From contig JBAKBP010013201.1 of NCBI GenBank assembly GCA_037953745.1, positions 1 to 64,000 on the forward strand: 64,000 nucleotides of DNA, read 5' to 3'. Shown piece by piece: positions 56,291 through 64,000 of the stretch. The position numbers were made by a program, and so were the translations under genes. Numbering within the stretch: the first letter of the stretch is position 1; every line of letters begins with the position of its first letter. The DNA comes from Lithodes maja. Its lineage: Eukaryota; Arthropoda; Malacostraca; Decapoda; Lithodidae. The notes beneath the pieces were generated by a model. The model saw nothing but the letters and a program-made list of their open reading frames with translations, made no database searches and was not told the origin of the DNA.

Positions 56291-56854
56291 GGCATGATAT
56301 CGGTAAGGTTAAGTAACCATAATATTTCTCATGCACGAAGGATGCCATGGATTTTGTCTTCAATCATTTGTGTTTGTCCTTCGTCTATTCATGTACAGTA
56401 CGGTATGTAAAAATAGAAAAGGTGGAATGACATAACATAAATATAGGGAAGTTGAGAAAAACAATGATTGATTTTGATTACTTTAATGTCTCGAAGCATG
56501 AAAGGGGACAGAGGAAGTAGTAGGAGGTGAGGAAGGGAGCTGGAGGAGGAGATGAAAGCATCGGGGCCTCACCCAACATGCGTGTGTTTTATTTTTGCGT
56601 TTCTTTGCAGAGTAGGACGGACAGGACAAACACAATTGAAGACTTGCAAGTGTGTGTGTCTGTAAGGTGAGTAGAAATAGCTATATATGTGTGCGCATAT
56701 CTGTCAGTGTATGTGGAAATAGGTTTGATGATGTGTGTGTGTGTGTGCGTGTATTTACTAACTCCACCTCCAAATTTACCTTGGTGCAAAACTAATTTTG
56801 TCAATTACATCCCATATTCGTTCTCTTCATCGTTAAAACATTACAAATCGCCCG

Positions 56855-56863
<9 letters not shown>
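56291..56863. other. No supported feature
   Basis: Mixed sequence with a short GT run near 56732-56748. No gene or repeat boundary recognised. Confidence 0.5.

Positions 56864-56942
<79 letters not shown>
56864..56942. repeat. (CT)n microsatellite
   Basis: About 79 bp CT run after a poly-C stretch. No family A copy is visible beside it. Confidence 0.95.
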
Positions 56943-56952
<10 letters not shown>

Positions 56953-57373
56953 GTTCTCTCTTTCACTCGTTTACAGCCCAATCATCAATCTATTACAGCT
57001 GTTATATTTAGGGTAGTTGATTTATAGCTACATAATTATTGTATCTGGTGCAATATTATATTAATGTCATCCAGGTGTTCATTTTTTACTTCATCTATTA
57101 TTACTGTCAATAACTGTATGATACCTGTATATTACGATGAAACATACGAGTACATATCCTATAATATATTTGAACATTTGATAAAATGTTAACTCATCTT
57201 TGTTCTCCATCTATAATGTACCGGTATTTATCCTTCTGAATACTATATATAATTATCAACTTTATTTGTATTTTAAAAGCAACTATAGCCTACACAATAT
57301 CTCATCGTACTTAATTTATTTTATTTATCATTATCGACCAGCTTCTCTCTCTCTCTCTCTCATATTAGCTGAG

Positions 57374-57474
57374 TTAACCCTTTGAAGCTCTGACGCGTTT
57401 TAGCAGTTTATTTTGTCTATCATTAGACGATTTTATGCAGCTTAGGAAGTATCTGTGGGTATTAAAAGGGAAAA
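57374..57474. mobile_element. MITE family III, short copy
   Basis: TTAACCCTTTGAAGCTCTGACG at the left; the right end GGTATTAAAAGGG has lost its TTAA. Confidence 0.5.
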
Positions 57475-57485
57475 TACTACATCAA

Positions 57486-57588
57486 TCAACCCTTTGACTT
57501 CCATATACCGTTACTAATCTGAATAAAATCGTTTAATAGTAGCCAGAAACAGAACAGAAACGCGTATATTGGAGCTTGAAAGGGTTAA
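57486..57588. mobile_element. MITE family III, short copy
   Basis: TCAACCCTTTGACTTCC to GGAGCTTGAAAGGGTTAA; the ends are inverted repeats and the left site is TCAA. Confidence 0.55.
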
Positions 57589-57757
57589 GGAGAAATATAC
57601 TCACCCACTATTGACATACAGCATTCAAAATGCAATTACTGACAGACTGACAGTCGAGGCTGGGAGAGAGAGAGGTCACTATACACTGTATAGCCCGTAG
57701 GAATGGCAGGGTGACCACGTGGTCTGAAATGCGATTTCCATATCTAGTACAAAGAAC

Positions 57758-57799
57758 ATAAGAACATAAGATCGCGGGAAACTGCATAAGTCCATGCAA
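57758..57799 (-). repeat. 3' tail of CR1-like family B
   Basis: GAACATAAGAACATAAGATC and GCGGGAAACTGCATA are the complement of the tail seen at 63505-63540 (GCAGTTTCCCGCGATCTTAT, GTTCTTA). The short repeat TTATGTTC at the end resembles CR1-type 3' ends. Confidence 0.7.
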
Positions 57800-58274
57800 G
57801 TGTGGCAGAGTGGTCTTGCCACTGGACTGGTAATCCAATGGACCCAGGTTCGAATCCCTATATGTCAATGGGAAGATATTATTGGGATGGAATTTGTGCT
57901 GTAGCTAGATTCAGTGCATTACCACAGCACACCTAAATGCCAAAAAAATACCCTCATTTTTCCCTGATTAAATAGCACTGTATGAATATTCCCATATTCA
58001 AAATATGCTACAGGGGGGCAATGCCTAGTGAGTTAATTGCTCAATAGGTGGCGTTCTGAGAGTGAGGGTCCGAGTCTGGGGAATGAGACTAGGAAGCGCG
58101 GAGGCGGAGCAGCTTCAGAGATGGGATTGCTTCGAGCCGGGGTGCTTCACATGTTTCACTCCCTAGACTGGAACAAGACCTCACGGGCCTCACCGTGTTC
58201 AGCGGTTGAGTGTGCAGGCTCTCAGCCTATGCCCGAGAGGTAGTTGGAATACAGAAGAAAAAAAAACACAAAAA
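57800..58274 (+). mobile_element. tRNA-derived SINE inserted in a family B tail
   Basis: Head GTGGCAGAGTGG, anticodon arm TGGA-CTGGTAA-TCCA (anticodon GGT, Thr-like) and B box AGGTTCGAATCCC. A second, weaker tRNA-like stretch lies near 58020-58085. It ends in an A-rich tail (58250-58275). The two halves of a family B 3' end sit on either side. Confidence 0.6.
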
Positions 58275-58440
58275 ACACGAGGCAGCTCCCATTCACACCC
58301 AGCCCATATCATTTATATGGGAGTCCAACTTACGCTTAAAACTTTCAACTGTTCCTAAGCTAATCACTGTTCTGGGCAGTCCATTCCACATATTAACAAC
58401 TCTATTCCCATAGGCCTACCAGTGCTTTCCTATACTTACT
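58275..58440 (-). pseudogene. CR1-like family B, last codons of the RT protein
   Basis: On the minus strand the frame reads like VNMWNGLPRTVISLGTVESF and KRKLDSHINDMGWV, the usual end of CR1/L2-group RT proteins. It is interrupted by the SINE on one side and by the 58.5 kb element on the other. Confidence 0.7.
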
Positions 58441-58492
58441 TTTGATGTGTTCGCCACTCTTCTAGCGGCACCAAGGAGCGCGGCGCCCCTTG

Positions 58493-60255
58493 TTATGGGT
58501 GGTGATTTTGGTGTAGTAGACTGTTTGAAGCGACAGCTCGCTCCCTCGCGAGGATGGGCTCGTCTGGCACTTTTTGCAGTTCGATATCGAGGGCTCTCTT
58601 GAAGTTGTCTAACGAGACGTCCCTCATGTCTCTTACTCGCCGTGGGAGTTTGTTGAAGAGACGTGGGCCTCTGTGTGATAACCAGCCCTCTCGCAGAGAG
58701 CCCATAGCACACCTGTTATTCATCCGGGGGATTTCGCATTCCCAGCCTCTCCTATCACTGAATTTCATGACTATCGGAGTATGTAGGTTTGGTACTAAAC
58801 CCTCTGCGATTTTCCACGTGTATATTATTAGGTAACATTCTCTTCTACGTTCCAGTGAGTACAGATTCAGTGCTCTTAAACGCTCCCAATAGTGTAGATG
58901 TTTTATCGAACTTATATGCGAAGTGAAATTACTTTGTACACTCTCTAAGTCATTTATTTCACCTGCTTTGTATGGGGATGTTAATATGCTACAGTATTCA
59001 AGCCGCGGTAGCACTAGAGATTTGAAGAGCGTTATCATAGGTAATTCACCGCGTGTTTTAAATGTACGTAGAATCCCACCCGTTAGAAGTTTCGCAGCCG
59101 CAACTTTGACCTGGTTATGTACTTTGAAACCCATATTTTCAGACATTAATACCCCAAGGTCTTTCACACTGTCTTTCCGTTCTATTATGTGGTTAGATTC
59201 TGTTAAGTAATTTGTAATTTCTTTAGCGCCATTATTATCTCCGTACTGTATTAATTGGAATTTTTCTTCATTGAATTGCATGTTGTTTTCCCTGGTCCAC
59301 TGGAACACTACATTCATGTCTTCCTGCAGTCGGCCTTTGTCCTCTTGTGTGTTTACTATCTTGCTTAATTTTGTGTCATCAGCAAAAGACAACACCGTAC
59401 TGTGTCTAGTGTTGGTATCTATGTCGCAAATTAGTATGAGGAACAGAAGGGGCGCTAGCACTGTTCCTTGAGGCACTGAGCTTTTGACATCCGAAGGCTC
59501 AGATGTTACTTGGTTTACTGCTACTGATTGTTTTCGGTTTATTAGGAAATTGTATATCCACCTTCCGATTTTCCCCGTTATACCTTTTGCTTTGAGTTTG
59601 TGGGCTATTATACCATGGTCACATTTATCAAATGCCTTAGCAAAATCGGTGTAAATGACATCCACGTTTTTCTTTTCTTCTAGCGCTTTAAGAATTTTGT
59701 CATAGTGTTCCAAAAGTTGTGAGAGACATGATCTTCCCGCTCTTAATCCATGTTGACCGGTGTTGTGTAGTTCATTTGCCTCCATGAATGTTGAGATTTT
59801 GCTTCGCAGGACTCGCTCGAAAACTTTAATGATGTGGGAGGTTAGAGCTACCGGGCGGTAGTTTTTTGGTAGTGCTTTACTCCCTCCTTTATGCAGTGGG
59901 GCAATTATTGCATTTTTCAAGCTATCTGGTATTTCACCAGTGTCTAGACTCCTTCTCCACATTATAGCCAGGGGTTTTGAGAGGTTTTCCTTACATTTCT
60001 TCATTAGGATCGAGTTCCATGAGTCCGGGCCTGGTGCCGAGTGGGATGGCATGTTGGAAATGGCCTCTTCTAGGTCTTTTGGACTGAAATCAATATCCAG
60101 CATCTGGGGGGTTTCCATGGGGGAGGTTTCCATGAAAAATATATTTTGGTCTCTGATAACTTTTGTTTCATCATCGTATAGGGGGAGGGGACGTGTCCAG
60201 GAGAGCGAGGGGATATATGTGTTTATGGTCTTTGCCACCGAGGGTATTTTGTTTA
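58493..60255 (-). pseudogene. Reverse transcriptase of a 5'-truncated CR1/L2-like element (family C)
   Basis: About 585 codons open to TAA at 58493; the apparent first codon at 60238 is GTG, and the frame runs upstream as YAVNKIPS until about 60255, so the endonuclease is lost. RT motifs: SAPGPDSWNSILM, IIAPLHKGGS, NYRPVALTSHI, QHGLRAGRSC, YTDFAKAFDKCDH, SSVPQGTVLAP (Ser where most have Gly) and SFADDTKLS. Thumb and end: LPRLEYCSILTSPY, ERRRECYLIIYTWKIAEG, HRGPRLFNKLPRRVRD. The core is uninterrupted, suggesting a fairly recent truncated insertion. It differs clearly from families A and B. Confidence 0.85.
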
Positions 60256-60418
60256 CAGCATAAAGTTAAGTTAAGCTATAAGTTAAAAGGTCCCTTGACT
60301 TTCATTCTCTGTATTATACTTTCCTAGTTTATTTACGTGATATACGATGTTCACTATCACTTTTAACTTAGGCTTCCTATTTTCCCATAGCCCTGTTTGA
60401 TTTCATAGGACTATAGAG

Positions 60419-60823
60419 CTAACACTTTGCTTTTGGGACGTAACAGTTTTTTCTTTCTTCTTCTTTCCACCCACCTTGCCTATGCCTCATGGGCCTGCCC
60501 TTGACCAGCGCCGTGGCACTGCTGTAGGAGTTAACAGATTTTTTTCTCCAAAACGCGTATATCTCCCCAGATATTTTATCAATCGGTTCGAAACCATTTG
60601 AGCGGGTTATGTCGCCGTTCTTTAGCTTTAATACCTCATCTATATCGCCCTTATTTATACCTGTCACCCATTTAAATACCTCTATCATGTCTCCCCTACA
60701 TCTTCGTCTTTCTAGTGAGTGCAAGCATAAGGCTTTCAACCTCTCCTCATACTGTAAGTTTCTAATATTATGTATCATTTTCGTCATTCTTCTTTTGACT
60801 ACCTCTAAAGGGTCGATATCCAT
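60419..60823 (-). pseudogene. C-terminal RT fragment of a family B-related element
   Basis: MDIDPLEVVKRRMTKMIHNI, NLQYEERLKALCLHSLERRR and GDMIEVFKWVTGINKGD match the decayed plus-strand copy at 62700-63440. The last 50 residues (from FEPIDKISGE) differ. No RT core. Confidence 0.75.
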
Positions 60824-60849
60824 TCTGTATTAAAGGCTCCAAAATTGGA

Positions 60850-61035
60850 CAGCATAGTATAAAATGGGGAAAATTAAATGATATAATAATTAATCGAAAT
60901 TTAATCGAATTGGTCAATTAATTTTGAGACATTTCGATTAAGTTAAGTTTTAAAAAAATCAAAATGAACTAGTTAAGTTAAAGTTAATTAACTTCATCGG
61001 TTAATCGGCAAAAAGTTAAGTTAATTAACTTAACT
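60850..61035. repeat. AT-rich TTAAGTTAATTAACTTAA block
   Basis: Several palindromic words (TTAAGTTAATTAACTTAA, ATTAATCG/CGATTAA). Possibly an end of a DNA element; not assigned. Confidence 0.35.
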
Positions 61036-61039
61036 GGCC

Positions 61040-61340
61040 CAACTCTGCTGTACAGCTTCCTTCTTTCCCGATCTTGTTTGCTTCTTCGTCTTGCAGGTAT
61101 ATAATATGGTGGTTACAAATTTGGATCATGGTTTCTGTTATTAGGACTAGACATTCTGCTGGTGTCAGGTTATTCACTAAATTTTCCCAATCTATTTCCT
61201 CCATTTCTTGATTTACCTCTTCCCACCTAATATTTTTGTTATTGAAGTTAAATTTACTGAAAGGGCCGGTTTTTGGTCTCGATTCTGAGGTTGTCTGTAC
61301 ACTTGCTAAGGTTGTTTTGATCTCAATTAGTTTATGATCT
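61040..61340 (-). pseudogene. Endonuclease C-terminal/linker fragment of a non-LTR element
   Basis: The minus-strand frame includes DHKLIEIKTTL, KTGPFSKFNFNNKNIRWEEV and MEEIDWENL, typical of the region after the endonuclease SDH block in CR1-like elements. It is short and has no RT attached. Confidence 0.6.
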
Positions 61341-61349
61341 ACCGGTAGT

Positions 61350-61530
61350 GGAAGGTACAGTCGTCTGCGTATGAATGGATGGGACTGGAGGTACAGTTGA
61401 GAAGATCATTTATGAAAATTAGAAAGAGCATGGGAGATCGGGCAGAGGCCTGAGGAACACCGGAATTGATATGATGAGGATGTGAGCGATGGCCGTCCAC
61501 AATCACAGCTATGGAACGGCCGGAAAGAAA
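61350..61530 (-). pseudogene. RT motif fragment of another non-LTR element
   Basis: The minus-strand frame includes SIAVIVDGHRSHPHHINSG, VPQASARSPMLFLIFINDLL and HSYADDCTF, the RT block with the YADD catalytic pair. About 180 bp only. It comes from a different family than A, B, C or the RTE copies. Confidence 0.65.
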
Positions 61531-61678
61531 ATATACCGGTATCTATATATATATATATATATATTTCCATCACGCGTTCTCTTTAACACAGGCGGGACAG
61601 CTAGAGATCCTTACAATACAGACTTCTATTGCAAGGCCTCAGTGTCGCTCAGGAGCTCGGAGAGTGAGGTTATTCACC

Positions 61679-62312
61679 GCCCGGGCTCTCGCCTCATGAT
61701 ACGACCAGGCGGCAATAATCTTTTTTCACCCCCCAAATGCTATTCCCTATTCATACCAGTAGCCTATTTCATATTAACCCATTGGCTGCGGGAGACGTTC
61801 CAGAACGCCATGGCAATTTATAGCAATTTACAGGAATTCAAAGTCTGTGGAGACGAGTCCGAGTGAGCGGGAGCACGGCAGGCCCCCGTCCGCTCTCCAG
61901 CCAGGCGGCTGCGGCACTGACGGATATGATCCATGAACCGCTAGACCTATGCAGCGTTACCAAAGGCAAATGTAATACAACATTAGCGATATTCGCTTAG
62001 TACTAACGATATTTGCTCAGTATTATCATGTGTATGGTAGCGCTGTGGCTTAACCTTTAAACGGCGAAGCTATGGTATTTGAAAGTGCCCGCCAGGCTAA
62101 CATATTGAGGCTCATTCCTGACGAAAACATATATATATATAATAGTCATTATCCGATAAATATCGTTATTACTTATTCATATGCGCCTATTTTACGTTTA
62201 ATATAAAGATATTAACATGTAGGCCTAACAGCAATAAAAGAAGTGGGACTAGTATTTGGGGGGTGAAAAAGACTGAGTATTGCCGGCCGGTTCATTCATG
62301 AGAGGAGAGCCG
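61679..62312. mobile_element. Inverted-repeat element of about 630 bp
   Basis: The left arm GGCTCTCGCCTCATGA, GGCGGCAATAATC, TTTTTTCACCCCCCAAATGC pairs with the complement of the right arm (GGCTCTCCTCTCATGA, CCGGCAATACTCAG, TTTTTCACCCCCCAAATACT). Arms are about 70 bp and imperfect. The interior has no coding frame. Non-autonomous DNA transposon likely, class unknown. Confidence 0.55.
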
Positions 62313-62699
62313 GCGTGGCACACACCCTCCCCCTCTCACTTATCGATCGACACTGATGACATGCTAGTGAAGTCTCTCTCTTGCTACAATCTCCATATGC
62401 CTCCCCTTCGAACTTGAAACCGGGTGGAGGATATTGGTGTGGAAAATAAACTGATAAACAAGAGAATAAGAGGAAAAATAGGTGATAATTGAATGGGGGG
62501 GGGTTTGGACACATGTGGAGGAGTGATACAAGGTATGGATGGGAATTATCTCTGTTAATCACATATTCCTTTGTTTTGAGTGCCACTAGTGTCTTTTAAA
62601 AGGCTCCTTTTAGGCCTTGGATTTTAAGAGTCCCGTCGCCTTCTCCCAGTAAAACCTCTTAAGAGGCTCGGCGCCATTCCCGGGTTAACCAGTTATGAT

Positions 62700-63440
62700 C
62701 TTGACTCAGGCACAAAGAGTAGGCTCAACTAGCGACAGGGAATTTCTTCAAAATTATCTCTATCATTTGCACGAGTGGTCCATAAATTGGCAGATGAGTT
62801 TCAATGTAGACAAATGTAAGGTACTGGTATAGTATTAAGGATTGGAAATCGTAATTTAGATGCGAAATACAAACTAGACAATGTAGAATTGGATAACTCA
62901 AGAGTGTGAGAAGGATCTGGAGGAAGTAATGATCTGAATCCCAGAAAACAATGTATAAGTGTTAGGAACAGGGCAAATAGAATTCTAGGATGCATATCTA
63001 GGAGTGTTAGCAACAGGACTGCTGAAGTTTTCTTAAAACTATACTTAGCACTAGTAAGACCCCATTTAGACTATGCTGTTCAATTTTGGTGCCCTTACTA
63101 CAGAATGGATATCGACCCTTTAGAGCAGTCCAAAGAAGAATGACGAAAAAGATACATATTAGAAATTTATCGTATGAGGAGAGGTTGAAAGCCGAAGATG
63201 TACGGTAGGGAGACATGATAGAGGTATTTAAATGGATAAAAGGTTTAAATAAGAGTGATATAGATGATGTATTAAAGCTAAAGAACGGCGACATAACCCG
63301 CTCAAATGGTTTCAAGTTAGATAAGTTTAGATTTAGGAAAGCAATGGTTTGGGAATAGAGTAGTTAACATGTGGAATGCACTGCCCAGAACAGTTATTAG
63401 CTCAGAAACAGTTGAAAGCTTTAATTAAGCATAAGTTGGA
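62700..63440 (+). pseudogene. Decayed RT of CR1-like family B
   Basis: In broken frames: SINWQMSFNVDKCKVL, RNRANRILGCISRSV, LALVRPHLDYAVQFWCPYY, RMDIDPLEQSKEE*RK, GDMIEVFKWIKGLNKSD, NGDITRSNGFKLDKF. Several stops and frame changes (63141, 63209, 63355). The tail GCAGTTTCCCGCGATCTTAT follows at 63508. Confidence 0.8.
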
Positions 63441-63635
63441 TTCCCATATGGGTGATATGGACTGGGTGTGAATGGGAGCTGCCTCATGTGGGCCACATGG
63501 CTATGTGCAGTTTCCCGCGATCTTATGCCCTATGTTCTTAAGTAATTGGGGTTGGGTGTGACAGGGGTCTGCCTTGTGTGGGCCGATCGGCTTTTTGCAG
63601 ACTCCCATTTTCTTATGTTCTTATGTTCTAAACCT
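63441..63635 (+). repeat. Two family B-type 3' tails in tandem
   Basis: The first tail ends ATGTTCTTA near 63540. A second, related tail begins GGGTGTGACAGGGGTCTGCC and ends TTCTTATGTTCTTATGTTCT near 63630. The second may be a separate short insertion. Confidence 0.6.
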
Positions 63636-63835
63636 GTGTGCTACGAACCACGTTCTGGTGCCATTTTGAAGCTATATTCTTCTAGTTTTGGGCTGAATAC
63701 ATATAATTTCATTCAGACACTTGCTCAATCATTCAGGAGTGCCTGAATGAGCCCTAATATAGCGGAAATATGCCTGCAGTGTAAGTGTTAAAAGTAAAAT
63801 TGGTGCATATGGATAAGTACGGTAATAATGATATA

Positions 63836-64000
63836 CAGTAAAAACTTCCGTTAATCCGACGACCGATGATTCGAATCTCCCAATAGTCCGAATTTTTCAA
63901 TTTGAGGCCAAATCCGAATTCTCCCGATGGTCCGAATTTCAAGAAGTCCCAAAGTCCCCTTTTTGAGGCATTAGGCCACTCAAATGACACATAATGGAGC
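63836..64000 (+). mobile_element. Possible pogo/Tigger-like DNA transposon terminus (cut by window edge)
   Basis: A TA at 63834-63835 is followed by CAGTAAAAACTTCCGTTAAT and CCGA-rich repeats (ATTCGAATCTCC, GTCCGAATTT). It resembles CAGTAAAAC-starting ends of pogo/Tigger elements at TA targets. The other end is outside the window. Confidence 0.45.

Overview
This window looks like repeat-dense intergenic DNA from a large animal genome. A decapod crustacean or a similar arthropod is the most likely source. That is an inference from long GA/CT/GT/TA microsatellites, TTAGG-like degenerate repeats and the mix of CR1/L2-like, RTE-like and Gypsy retroelements; no host gene allows a firm placement. 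I see no convincing complete host gene. At most there is one possible terminal-exon remnant near 9.16 kb, split by a retroposon. Nearly all supportable coding sequence belongs to transposable elements.

Layout. 1-3061: a minus-strand CR1/L2-like non-LTR element (family A, copy A1) with an intact ORF1 carrying an SGNH esterase and the start of ORF2, running off the left edge. 3.1-10.3 kb: TTAA-flanked MITEs of three families, one swollen by a 30-bp minisatellite of about 53 copies, plus a 5'-truncated RTE fragment with a 9-bp target-site duplication. 10447-19982: a complete Ty3/Gypsy element with 1857-bp LTRs, a 4-bp target-site duplication and one 1696-codon open frame, whose integrase lies upstream of reverse transcriptase (gag-PR-IN-RT-RH, the unusual Gmr1-type order). 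20.9-22.3 kb: the 3' end of an I-like element with RNase H. 23.9-27.1 kb: a full-length but decayed RTE element. 27.3-28.1 kb: a tRNA-derived SINE inside CA-rich repeats. 28.1-31.8 kb: copy A2 of family A between CT microsatellites, broken by a TTAA MITE.

32.8-38.4 kb is a modular tract in which a leader of about 45 bp recurs six times on the same strand, each time followed by a different GACAG-rich minisatellite. 39.7-43.8 kb holds copies A3 and A3b of family A (minus strand), again bounded by GA/CT tracts. 44-50.7 kb contains more MITEs, a 63-bp array with a three-unit higher-order pattern and a 45-bp array rich in CCTAA/CCTTA. 53.0-56.1 kb is a nearly open minus-strand RTE copy with two frameshifts. 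57.4-63.6 kb is a nest of truncated non-LTR fragments and a SINE, and the right edge carries a possible pogo/Tigger-like terminus.

The parts do not form a pathway. They are a layered transposon record: autonomous elements (Gypsy, family A, RTE) supply the enzymes, while MITEs and SINEs depend on enzymes encoded elsewhere. The two most notable signals are the integrase-first Gypsy element, which looks young, and the repeated placement of family A copies between TC/CT microsatellite tracts.
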